DNA of 64,000 nucleotides from Typha latifolia (taxonomy: Eukaryota; Streptophyta; Magnoliopsida; Poales; Typhaceae): the NCBI GenBank assembly GCA_019914945.1, contig CM034102.1, forward strand, positions 1,787,501 to 1,851,500. The letters are read 5' to 3'. A model generated the notes under the pieces. The model had not been told where the DNA came from and searched no databases. It saw nothing but the letters and a program-made list of their open reading frames with translations. Below are positions 36,712 through 48,233 of the stretch, in pieces. The position numbers and the translations under genes were made by a program. Numbering within the stretch: the first letter of the stretch is position 1; every line of letters begins with the position of its first letter.

Positions 36712-38451
36712 CCTTTTGAGTGCAGTTTCCTGTTTGTTCATAAAATCTTAATATATATGAAATCTTAGGTTACTAAGATGAAACTGCTGGAACGAGTACG
36801 AGCAGAGGAGCAGGTACTCTCGGCTTACAATGTGATAAGAAATTATTTATAGATGCATATTATTGTGATTTGACATGTTATCTCTTTATTCTATATGGAC
36901 GTTGTTATCAAATTGAAAGACTTTTCGATTGCCATTATGTAATATAGCTGTTTCATGCACTGTAGTTTTGGAATTCTTACATATTTGACAATACTTTCAT
37001 GGGGTTTACTGAGATATGTGATTTTGTTTTCACTTCATATGCTTAAAACTTTCATTGTCATTGTTCTTTAATTGTAGAAGAGTGCAATCAAGTCCAAATA
37101 TACTTGTAGCATTTCTTGTGAGCAGCAAATAGCCTGCCTAGGTAAAAATTTGCTTTGACTGAAATTCTGAAGCACAATTTATTTAAATACAGATTGGCAT
37201 AGCTTGTACTAATCTCGCTACCTGACTGTTTCATTACAATGTAAATTAAATGACTAGTTCAATTTAGATTGGCTTGTTATGTTCTAATTGCCAATCATAT
37301 TTTCCATTTTTATGGTTCTAGTTGGTTAGAGGGTGTCATTTAGTTTGCCTGTAAGGTTTGCCTGCATACAAGAGGTCATGGTCCATGACTTAAAAACAAC
37401 CTCCTCAGAAATGAGGGTAGATATGTACATCTCCCCTCCTCAGTTCCGATGTAGGGTAGAAATGAGGCTGATATGCCTTTATTTTATGATTGTAGTTGGT
37501 TGGATACTTGGATCTATTTTCCTTTAGAAACAGATTAAATTTCCCATCTTCTCTTGAGCTCCCACCAATTTTACTGAAGTCTGGCTCCAAGTATGGCTCC
37601 AAGTTGCCATGGGCTTAGATTGTGCATGTCCAATAAAGCTGCCAGCTGCAGACCTTGATACTGAGGTTATTAGTAGTGAATAATTCGTATTTCAAGTGAG
37701 TGATGTATATTATATCTGACAAAGGGATAAGGTAAATTCTGCTAACTCACTTAGTTGCTTGTCATAAGTCCTTTTAAGCATCAAACTTCTAGACCATTTG
37801 GGGTTAACGCTAAGTCTATATCCTTTCAAAAATTTTATATGTGAAAAGCATCACATTTTGCACACCTTTAAGTTTTCTATTAGCTATCTAAGTTGTTTAT
37901 TGTTTCTTGCTGCTTTCTAGAACACACAGTCACATAATGCCCAAGAATCTAGACAAACAGCAGGATCAACAGATAGCGGTGCTCCCTTTACATCCTTCCC
38001 TGTTTCCAATATCATCAGGGGCGTAGCTTCAAGCCTTGGTCAAGAATCAGCTTCACAATCTTCAGGGCCACCAAACAGCAGTGCATCCTTCACTTCCTTC
38101 CCCATGAATGCTTCCATTCCTATAAATCTGTCAAATATTTTCGGCAGCATGACCTCAAACCATGGCCAAGAGTCTACACAGTCTGCAAGTTCAACCACTA
38201 ATGCTCCCGTTCCTCCGCTGTTTGCTGACATCTTCAGAAACATGGCCTTGTCTACCGGAACACAGCAGGCACATGAGAGGTCATCTACTGGAAATGGAAG
38301 GGAATCCGGTGAACCTGATCCACAAGCAGATGCAAATATCCATTTGAACTTTGGAGAAGCACAGGGGCAAGTCTCAGAAGTACTGAGGTCTGTAATGCAG
38401 ATGTTCTCATCACAGACGGAAGGACAAGAAGGCGTGCCTCGAGGTCCATAA
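30537..38451 (+). CDS. SGT/TPR8-like TPR co-chaperone
   Basis: Ten exons join in phase: 30537-30609, 31378-31660, 32929-32960, 34175-34311, 35087-35153, 35526-35625, 36353-36516, 36601-36647, 36769-36813 and 37921-38451, about 492 aa. The N-terminus (RRIVLAFLDFLNSVELAPGVD) is the dimerisation-like region of SGT proteins. Three TPR motifs span about 198-300 (AIELYTYAIALCGKNAVYYCNR, AIEDCLKSIEIDPSYSKAYSRLG and the following repeat), then comes a charged helix and a Ser/Gln/Pro-rich tail. SGT proteins bind Hsp70/Hsp90 and help sort tail-anchored or misfolded proteins; this role is inferred from the family. The weakest part of the model is the exon 2 end and exon 3 start, where 32927 is an alternative acceptor and a 23-base microexon near 32130 cannot be excluded. 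Confidence 0.87.
36656..36702. repeat. (CA)n microsatellite beside a splice donor
   Basis: More than 20 CA units begin about nine bases inside intron 8 of the TPR gene, directly after the donor GTACTCACT. Confidence 0.92.
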
Positions 38452-39652
38452 TTTCCTGGATAATTTAGCCGCAAAATTCACTTTGCATTGTTAGCTAGAG
38501 AGATTCTTTCATGCTCATTCTATTCCATATAACCTCCTGGAAATATCCTGCAGGATCAGATCACACATGAGAAGCTAAACTCGAAAGAGCTCGCCTTCCC
38601 AGATAGTTACGAATCAATGGCTGGATGGATTGAAGTTGCTCAAGGGTGGTTCTATGCTTTGCCCCCATGTTCTTATTTATCCTTCTGTAGGTGTGATGCG
38701 TGCGTAGATGGCAATTCTCTTTGATAAATGCTTGCAGTTTTGGACTGTCAAAACTGCAGCCGATGTAACAAAATCTGAATAATGTTTCAAAGAGAGTAGA
38801 CACATGTGGAATAAATACTCTTCTATATATAGAGGCAAGCCATGCGAAATGGGTGAGATAAAAGAGAAGCAAAGGGAATATGGTCAAACTATCTTCATTT
38901 TTGTTTCTATGAAATTAATTTGTTTTCGTTAAACTAACCGCATTAACTTACGGTAGGTTGACTTTATAGAGAGTGCAGAAATTTACTACATCCGAGGGCG
39001 CAGGCAATCCTCTGACATATAAGCGCGCCATTCTTCTTGCCTGTTCCGACGCCACGTGGCATCCGTTTGCTGTTATTACCGAGATTCCTTTCGTATGAGC
39101 CACTGCATTAATTTATGTTTACGCGTAAATCCCCTATCTACCCCACATCTCTTTGATCGAGTTTGTTTGGTAGAGATGAACGGTAGATACTTATTCGAGC
39201 ATAATAAAAGGAATTTATATATATATTTTTTAGCACCCAACTTTTCTTCAAAAAACCAAATGGTACTCACACTTCTTCTTATTCCACTAACAATAGAAAG
39301 CTCAAATCCCCTCACTTGGAGGACGTGAATCCCCTCTTCGAAGTTGAAGCCCTAGAATTTCTCGGTCGAAATCGAACTCCTCGTGTCCAGGAGAACGCCC
39401 AATGCTTGATTAGAATGCGCCATTTCGTTTCGATCCTTCTCCGTACTCTTTTTGGTGGAGAAATGGGCTAGCCTCTTGATCTCAGGGGGGGAAAAAAATA
39501 GATGTGGATGAATCCAGTGAAATGGTTGATGGGTTCTGTTCGTTGGTTGAATCGGTGAAAGGACCATCTTGAGAATTTCTCTTTTCGGAAATTTTAGGGT
39601 TCTTGTTTGTTTAATCGGCTGAAATATTGGAGAATTGAGAGCAGAGAGAGGA
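38452..39652. other. Spacer between TPR gene and the RS-rich gene
   Basis: This contains the TPR-gene 3' UTR and the promoter and leader of the next gene. Open frames here are antisense or short and have no recognisable motifs. Confidence 0.5.
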
Positions 39653-42625
39653 ATGCGAGCTGGGAATCGAAGCCCGAAGAAGTCCGGCTTCTCATACCGG
39701 CGGCGATCGCCGCGTAGCCCTGCGAGTCGCCATAAGAATCACAATCCCAGTTCCCATTTCCGGAACAGTGGACGGTGCCGATTCGATCAATGCTGCTTCA
39801 AGAAGTATGGTTCTGAGGAAAGTAATCAGAAAGCTGGCATCTTGCTGGAAGCTGGGCGGCTCGCGGCGGAGTACTTGGTTTCAAAGGGATTTCTCTCTGC
39901 TAGCTTGCTCCCAGTAAAGTTGGACAGCGATAGAAATGAGGAAGTTAAAGAGAAGGATGGAGTGCATTCAACTCACGGCGACCAGATCAACAATGCCCGT
40001 CGTGAGGTGGGATTTCGGAGGAGGAGATATAATGTTGGCATAAATGTTGGTGATGAAAAGGGTGTGAGGAGGAATTGGAGGAGCAGAAGTAGAGAGTGTC
40101 TTCCTGGTTTGGATTGGAACAGAGAGAAGGAAAGGAAGAGGAGAAGGTCGAGAGATGAAAGATATTCTGTCGAAAGAGACAATAATAGGTTTAGGCACAA
40201 TAAGTTTGATGAATATGGAAGCAGAGCACGGAGAGCTCCTGATGAATTGCGGCATTCAAGGAGTGAAGTTACTCACGAATCAGAGTCAGAAGAGGAGAAT
40301 TGCAGATCTTGCGATAGCACTAGATGGAAGAGGAGCTATTTTAGCATTAGGGGAGATTCTAGTCACAGGTTACGGGATTCAGAAGGAAGATATAAGAGAG
40401 ATGATCAACAAGAAAGTGTGTCCGGTGAAAACATGTTAAAACGAGAAAGAGCATCTGACATTGACCTGGTGAAATTAATCAGTCGTGTAAAAGTGCCCAA
40501 GAAGCGTCGATCGTCGTTTGCACAAAGAAGCTCTGAAGTCCACCAAAGTGCTGTTAATGATGCTGAAAGGACATTGCCAGATGATCCTGAAGAAGTTTCC
40601 GAGGTAGTCATAAATGAAGATGCAACTGGGGTCGCCTTGATTGATAGGAATATGTATCAAAGTGATATTTCAAGATGTGAAGCATCTAATGTCAGCATTG
40701 TTCAGTCTGTGCAGCCTGTTGAGGATTCTGCAGATCCGAACTGCAAGTTAAGTGGGAACCTGCAGGGCATTGGGATTTATGGGCCAACAATTGATGTGCA
40801 GGAGGGTGCTTGTCCTATGGAAATTGTTACAAAAAGCAATAACACTATCAGACCAAATGACTTTCTTACACCCAAGGTGTCCCAGGAGAATGACTACCCT
40901 CAGTTTGATACCCTGTGGGAAAGCCAGTCTTGGCTACATTTGAATAAATTCTCAGGGGATGAGGAAGCAATTGAGACAACAGACCCAAATAATTCAGGGG
41001 ACTCTCTGTTTCCAATTGTTGGGACTGAATCTCCTATCGATATCAAAGAAGAGAAGCAGCATCCAGCCATTTCATTCAGATTGTTTGACCTTAACCTTAT
41101 GGAAACTCCTGAAATGACTGAGATTCCTGATGCTTCTGTTACAGATCAGGTTTATTCTTCTACGCTTTCCTTGGATTCTGAGAAGGAATTACTAGCGAAT
41201 TTGGCTATTTTAACTCCTCAGGATGCCAATCGAAGTACTGTTGAGCATCAAGAATCAGGCAGTGAGCAAATGATTTCAATGATTAGTATGGGAGATGATT
41301 TGGGAGAAGCCAATATATGTAATATTTTAGACCTTAAGTAAGTTTCTCTATGTTGGAAATCACTGGTGTTTTTCTCTATTTTTCATAGTTAATTGTCAAA
41401 TTGTAAGTAAATGTTGGTGTCAACTTTGTCTTGTTAACTAACTAGTCCCGTATCTTGTCTTTCATAGTTCTACAATTTCTTACACTAAACATTTCATTCC
41501 ACAGAAGTGAGGCGATATGCTCTGGCCTGGATAATATTTCAGGGCCAACTGAGCATTCAGGCATTCGAGATAATTTCTCCCTTAAACTGTCTGATTTTCT
41601 TCCAGTTGATTTCTCAGCTTATCAACCAGTTAAAGCAAATCTTGACAACCTGAAGACAGGAGCAAATCTTGTTAATGCACAGGTATAATCACTGTTCATT
41701 TGTCAGGCCTTTATTGTTATCTTCTTTACGAATAATTTATCTGTGAACAAGTGATTTGACAGTTAAAGCTACCATTCCTGTCACTAAGGATATATTTGTT
41801 AGAACTTCTAACAAGTGGCCTTTGCAAATTATCCTAGCTGTAGTTGGTATAGATAATTGTGTTTATTTCCCAATGTTCAATTTGCCAGTTATTTGATTGA
41901 TAATGCAATATATTACCATTCAAGATGACAGGGAATCATTTATAATGGGGGTCTGATTGTTGACACTTGACACTGAAACAAGAATTTGTCGACATCTAAT
42001 TCATCTCTTTATATAGGGAAGTCATGGTGATGATGATTTGATATATTTTGCACTAAAAGATGTTCCACCAGCTCTGCTCAATTTAACCTGGGTCTTTTTA
42101 GGGTTTTAGAGGTGTTAGGATCTTTAGATACTTGGACACACAACACTTTCTCATACTTGCATCAGTAGAAGGGTCAGACACTTGGAATTTCTTTTTGGAG
42201 CACAAGGCACATAACAGTTGTAGAAAGTTATGGACAATTTAACGTGTGTGTATCTGTATATATATATAATATGAATATGCCATTTCCTCATGCCTAGATT
42301 AGCAGATCTTGGGGTATTGGAAAATTCTGCACTCCACTTATTAGCTTGTGCTATCATATATATTATATGCTTATCTTCCCCCATTGATTAAGATCTTCAA
42401 TTGAATAAACTTATGCTATTGAATGTTAATGGTTAATCATTTGTTTCAATTGTCGTTTCTCTTGACTTTCATCCCAAAGTTTGATAGCGAGAAGTATATT
42501 TTCGTTGTCAAGTTGTAGCCCTTATTTCTTCAGCATTTAATATCCATTTTGAGATGCATTTTATGTGTTTTCAGGTGTTATCGGCATCTGGGATCAACCA
42601 TGGCAAGAGCATGGAGAACTTCTGA
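39653..42625 (+). CDS. Unrecognised Arg/Ser-rich plant protein
   Basis: I do not recognise a named family. Three exons (39653-41337, 41505-41682, 42575-42625) join in phase to 637 aa. I start at the ATG at 39653; the frame is open upstream to a TTG. The N-terminal third is very basic, with RS and SR dipeptides and runs such as RKRRRSRDERYS. It also contains a helical block (about residues 59-78, GILLEAGRLAAEYLVSKGFL) that looks like a conserved motif. The middle is acidic and Ser-rich. Near residue 476-484 there is LFDLNLMET, which resembles an EAR-type repression motif but does not match the consensus perfectly. The composition suggests a nuclear protein in RNA processing or chromatin; this is inference only. 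Confidence 0.82.
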
Positions 42626-44029
42626 GACTCTGACCTATTGTATTCTACCTCTTGGATCAAGATGTACAGAATCAGTAAATTCTAGCTACCAGAGTTTTTT
42701 AGTGTTAGTCACTGACGTCTAGTCTCAACACTACTACCTCTGAGTTTTTAGAAGCTATACTCGTTCTACTCCAGTTGTCCAAGTTTTCCTCCTTTTCAGA
42801 TGTTAATATGCTTTCTAACCTGTTTCTTCGACTTGAGAAATGAATCTCTCAAGTAGGTTATTGTTTGGGATGTTATCCATGTCATTCACATGGACGTATT
42901 GTTTAATGAATTGTTCTTCCACTGTTCTGTGAATATGCTCTTCAACTCCTATGTCGTCCTTGTTTGTGAAAGCTCATGAAATTACTATGCTTCATACAAT
43001 CAATCCATCAATTGCTATTTCCATTGAATGGTGGATTCTGATCATCATTTCCCTCTGTTCATATCAAGGGCTCCCAAATGGGAGTAATCTTTTTCTCTGG
43101 AAAATGTTTTGCGAATAGCAAAACTAATCATTTAATTGTTTTACTTTCTACTCTCCAATGAGGCAAAAGCTAGATACTTCATAGTAATTAGCTTCTTTCC
43201 TTGATTGCAGTAGAACAACTGGAACAACATCACATGAACCCATGTCCACCCTTTTGCTATGGCCATTGCCGATGTGAAGCTCTCTTACTTTGGAATTGGA
43301 GGTGGCCTCCACAAACCATGTGATGTGCTCATTGATCTCCAATTCCATTCCCTTTTTGCCCATCCTTTGCATCACCACCTACTACTCCCTTTTCCCCATC
43401 CTTTGAAGCAATGGTGCTACTCTTTGGTACAACTTTTTTGTTGGGATAACTTTGGAGACCAGAGAAAGTGCAATAACTCCCATTCAAGCTGCCTAAAAAA
43501 AATTAGTTTGTTGCCTAACAAATCGAAGTTGATGGATCATGGCATGTGAGATGAACTCAAATTCGTACAAACTGATGTTTGTGATCTTTAGTTTTCAAAT
43601 CTCTTCTTGTTTTTCCTTTTCTTTTTTACACCCAAAGTAGGATCAGTTGAATACTAGTGCTGATCTAAGATAGGCCCACAAAGGCATGCTATCCTTTCCT
43701 TAGTTTCTTTTGCTTCATGATGCAATCTCAGATACTTCCATAACGAATTACTGCAAAGAAAAGAACAAAAGAAACAGTAAGATTAGGAGAGAGTAAATGT
43801 TCTGGCATTTAAGATTTGGGAATGTCCTCATGTGGACCATGCTCTATTAACTCGCAGTCATCTTTCACAAATAAAGCCTCCTTAATCTCTTGTAGTGCAT
43901 GGCCTCACTTACTTTTTAGCTTCAACTTTCATCTCAAAAAGTGATCCCCTTTAAGAGTCAAAACCTACCCAACTTATCTATCTCTTTCTTATATTTGCCT
44001 CCTCCTCTTCTTTTCCACTTGCCAGATCT

Positions 44030-44074
<45 letters not shown>

Positions 44075-44099
44075 CCCATTCCAACTTAGCTAGAGAGAC
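42626..44099. other. Spacer upstream of the small basic protein gene
   Basis: This holds the 3' UTR of the RS-rich gene and the promoter of the next gene. Frames on both strands around 43148-43549 have no recognisable domain and no splice partners. I see nothing else. Confidence 0.45.
44034..44072. repeat. (CT)n tract in the 5' UTR
   Basis: About 19 CT units end 28 bases before the ATG at 44100, so the tract is almost certainly in the 5' UTR or straddles the transcription start. Confidence 0.9.
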
Positions 44100-45573
44100 A
44101 TGAATGCCAATGGAGGAGATAACACAAGTTGCTACTTCCATCCAAATGAGGTGGTTGTAGGGGTATGTGCTCTTTGTTTGAAAGAGAGGCTTCTCATCTT
44201 GGCCTCCAAACAAGGCCAGCTCCCCTCAAACAACAACAGAAGGCAAAGGAATAGGAGCATCACCCTGTCCAGTGTTTTTGCTTTAGGCTCCTTTCTACGT
44301 CCTGAGCCGCGGCACCGGAGAGCTGGAGACGATTCCGACGAAGCCTCCGTCGCAAGCCTCGAAGGTAGATTCCTTAATTTCAACAATTTTTCTCCTCTTA
44401 GAAATAAAGTTTTGATTAGTTTGTCTTCTGTTTTATTGCTCAACAATGGGCTAGGCTGATCCATTGAAGCATAGCTACACACTATTTCATACTTAATATG
44501 CTTACAGTTAGCATTTCAGAATTTTAAAAAAAAAAAAAAAAAAACTCGATTTCAGCAACCATTAGAATTAACCAAGAGAGGTTTCATGCAATGGGAATTG
44601 TTAATTTTAGTTGTATTTAGCTTTGTCCCTTTTTCCAGTCTTTTTTTTTGCTTTAATTTTCTCTTTCAAACTACTTTGTTTGTAGTTTGTCACTGAAAAG
44701 TATAAAGTCATATGTCTGGTAGCAATTCTTTTTAAAAAAATTCTCTTGTAACCTAAAGAACAAAATAAAAGATCATGCTCAATGATTGCTGCAGTCTTAG
44801 ATAGTTAGCTTGCTGGTCAATAATCGTACATCAGTGTCCTCTTCACTATTATCTCCAAATTTGGATTCTAGAGCAAAAAGAATTAAAAAAAGAGGTTCAG
44901 ATTTGGATGGATAGAATAAGAGAGAGAGAAAAAAAATAATTTTCTCTCATCTTTTGTATAAGATATATAAGCGATAAAGAGAGAAAGAATGACTCTACTT
45001 TTAGAGAGAAAAAAAAATGATCACCAGAGACTATTTTTTGTTTCGGATATAATCTTCTTTAAAATTTTCAACCAAATAAGAAAAATTATTCTTCTCCTTT
45101 TATTTTATTTTTCTTTCTTTTCTATTCTATCCTTCCAAACATGAAGTAATTGTTCTTACTCAGTTTTTTAAATAGAAGAATTCCTATTAACACAATGGAA
45201 ATGCAACATAACAAGCACTGTTTATATGATTTGCTTAGATTCCTTCATATCAATCAAGTTCGGCGACAATGGAGACGCACTGTGGGATAAGAACACCAAG
45301 AAGGCTACGTGCATCAAACCACCCAATAATGGAAAGGAGAGCAACAAAGTGAGGAGTGTTGTGGAACAAGGCAAGCACGGCGGCGGGCTGAGGTGGCGGA
45401 AGCAGATTGGCCAGTTGCTCCAGCTGGCAAGATGGAGCAGGTCCAACAAGGCAGCCACGTGCCATGCCGAGTTAGGGAGCAACGTGGAAGGAGCCAAAGG
45501 GAGGAGAGGTTGGATAAGAATGTTAACGAGGAGGAGGAGGAAGAGGAGGAGGACCACCACTACTGCAGATTGA
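44100..45573 (+). CDS. Small basic plant protein with Cys/His N-terminal motif (OCTOPUS/DUF740-like start)
   Basis: Two exons (44100-44364 and 45239-45573) encode 199 aa. The N-terminus has CYFHPNEVVVGVCALCLKER, a C-x2-HP...C-x2-C pattern like the start of DUF740/OCTOPUS proteins, which act at the plasma membrane in phloem development. The protein is much shorter than OCTOPUS. The second exon begins with SFISIKFGDNGDALWD, continues with a conserved RWRKQIGQLLQLARWSRS block, and ends in a strongly basic run of Arg and Lys. I recall similar short uncharacterised plant proteins with these blocks but no tested function. Membrane or nuclear association through the basic tail is inference. The 874-bp intron is AT-rich. 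Confidence 0.8.
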
Positions 45574-48233
45574 CATATAAAGACTTAAGATATTTCTCTA
45601 TGCTTGATATGTTTCGACAGAGAGAGAAACTTTTGTGAAGATTAAATAGATTTAAGTTTTGACAAATTTGGGCTCCTCTTGTTTGTCATTGCAATGGAAA
45701 CTTATAGATGGTTGTAAGTGTTTTGCTTATTTACTGCAGTATATATTTTAGCCTGTGTGTGGATGATCATGAGAGATGAGAACAGCTAGTTAGTTGTGGA
45801 TTGTAAGAATTAATGGCAACTAAATAAAGCTAAATAGAGCATTGGAAGTTTTGCTAATCATGTTGAGGGTTAGTTAATCTCTAGTTCTCTACCATACTAG
45901 ACTACTATTAAGGTAGTACAAGGCATGACTGGGATTTATAAAATGGATTTGACCACCTATTGGAATAAAGGCAGTCTTTCTCCTTTATAGGAAGGAGAGA
46001 CTAGAGAGAGAGACGAGGGAACCCTCGTTAGGCCAATTTGACTAGCTTTTTTTTTTGTGTGTGGGTAAAAGCTATAGGCTTGACGTGTGAAAAGATGTAA
46101 CCTTGGAAGGTCTTGATATAGTAGTTATGAGTATTATATATATCAAATCATAAATATCAATCCTCGTTGGGATAAGAAAAGGAAAATAGTCATATAGTAT
46201 GAGGTGAACTTGTTTTAAATAACTAATTACTGTTGTTAGCTAGTATGAAAATTTGTAAATATAATCCTTGGAAAGAAAGGTACGAGTTTGTTTTAGAAAG
46301 AAGCGAATCTACTGCAAAACTCAGTGAAAGAACTTGGCAGTTGAGCAGTCCATCGAATCGAACTATCTGCTTCCCTTTAAAACGTCCTACAACAACATTA
46401 TTACTAGAATCTATGTTCCTCTCTTTTGTTGTCGTGCGAGAGAATGGAGGCGACAAAGATTTCATTTCAGTCAAACGGTGCATGATGTGATGAGACATGG
46501 AATCTAACAAAGGGACAAAGAGATAAAGTTAAGTGCATACACGTGCATACTCACGCCCAATTTGATATTTGACCATGGCTCATGGCTTTTGAGTCCAATT
46601 GTTTTTTTTTTATTTATTTTTAACATTTCTACTTGTTTACTATGTAGTTATCCTATCCTATCTTGAGTGCATCATTGAATTTTTGTTTTTGTTTTCGAGT
46701 ACTCACTAGTCTTCTTTGCTGGTCTCCTGGATTGGTGAATGGAGATAGTCGTACAGGAGAGAGCAATGATGCAGTCTGGTCTTCTTGGCAGTAGCAAGAC
46801 ACGGAGGGGCCCAATGATTAGATCAGAACTTTGAGGAGATCTACAACCAGATGCCAGTGTCGGTGGTGATGGAGAGTAGTTAATCATGCTAAGTGAATAT
46901 TAGATTTCAATGTAATGTGGTAGATATATAATGTACATTCACACTTTGGGCTATATATACATATATATATATATAAATAGTGATTCTTGGATGGATCCAA
47001 GCCTTCTTATATTAGCTGAAAACAATAAGTTACATAGAATGGAAATACGATTGGAGACACAAGCACATTAATTGCTATGCTGATAAGAGTATAAAGGTAG
47101 CAAACTTACTTGGAATACAGCATGCCACCAAACTATTTACAAGCGAGGAGCCAGAAGATGATGAAATGATATTAAAACAGCAATGCAGAATACGAAGAAG
47201 ATTGTCAAAGTAGATAGTGAGATATCCTTCAAAGAGAATAATATCCAAAATTATCAAGAAGCAATAAACCAAATGCTGAATGGAAACTACATAATAGAAC
47301 CTAAAGAGAAATCACACTGCTAAACTAACGCATCAAAGAAGAACAAATCAAATGTCAGCTAAGCATGACAACAAGTTGCCCACTGAAGGAGTCAAGGGGA
47401 GTGGTCACAATCATTTTAAACCAGAGAGAAAATCAAGAACAGCACTTAAGAGGGAACCCCGAAATGAAAGAAGCAGCACACACATTGGCCCTGTCAAAGA
47501 AACCTGCAAAGAAAGATATCAAATCGTTCACTGGATTACAAAAAGAACTAGCACAGAGTAATTGATTTAATCAGTGAAAACACACCAAGTGCGTGATTCA
47601 AAACATCGAAGAGTCAACTAGCAGAAAAAATAAATCTTAACATTGACATCGATAGAGCAACCAATCAGACTAAAATTAGCAGCACAAGTCTAAAATCCTT
47701 GTCAAAAGACTCAGGAACTAAGACCATGTTTTACATCTCCAAATTTAGGTAACTGAGTCACTTTCATCCTAATACTATACCAGTCATCAGATATACAGAA
47801 ACAATTAAGTGAACCATGCAAAGTTCAGCAACCAATCTGGAGTTCAAGCAAAATTAGCAAAGTTCGCCAAGGACTGGTATAAGATTTCACATTACCAATC
47901 TTTTAGGAGCTTGCTAAACAGGAACTTCACTTCTTTCCACTTCAAAAAGGGAAAAAAAATCCTTTTACTTGCAACATGGGCACAATTCTTAGAAGATGCA
48001 GATCTATGGGTCGAGCCTAAAGTAAGGTAACTGTATCAATTTGAACTGCAGGATGATATAGTGAATTTAAAATCTATGCATCCTATTCATTTAAGTACTT
48101 AAGCATAGAAAAAATATAATCAAATTTCCAGCTATTCATACCTATACAATGGAAATGCAATAATCACGAGCCAGAGAGAACAAGCTTCTATAGAAGTTCT
48201 TTGGCATTACCCATCATGGTGGCCATTAAGTAA
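45574..48233. other. Gene-poor spacer between convergent genes
   Basis: About 2.6 kb with no supported gene. It holds the 3' UTR of the basic-protein gene on the left and that of the ARF gene on the right. I looked on the minus strand for a PB1-domain exon belonging to the ARF and found none. A short plus-strand frame at about 46738-46833 is open but isolated (see rejected items). Confidence 0.45.

Noticed and set aside
38040..38474. 144-aa minus-strand frame
   Set aside because: It mirrors the last exon of the TPR gene, which is confirmed by phase and composition on the plus strand.
43148..43549. Frames on both strands in the spacer before the small basic protein
   Set aside because: No domain, no splice partners and no start context. 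I considered a gene fragment but found no family resemblance.
46738..46833. Short plus-strand frame beginning MEIVVQERAMMQ and ending MIRSEL
   Set aside because: The composition looks protein-like and it could be a final exon, but I found no upstream exon on the plus strand to join to it.
47352..47565. Two overlapping hydrophilic plus-strand frames
   Set aside because: They lie in the A-rich 3' flank of the ARF gene and have no recognisable motif; chance open frames are expected there.
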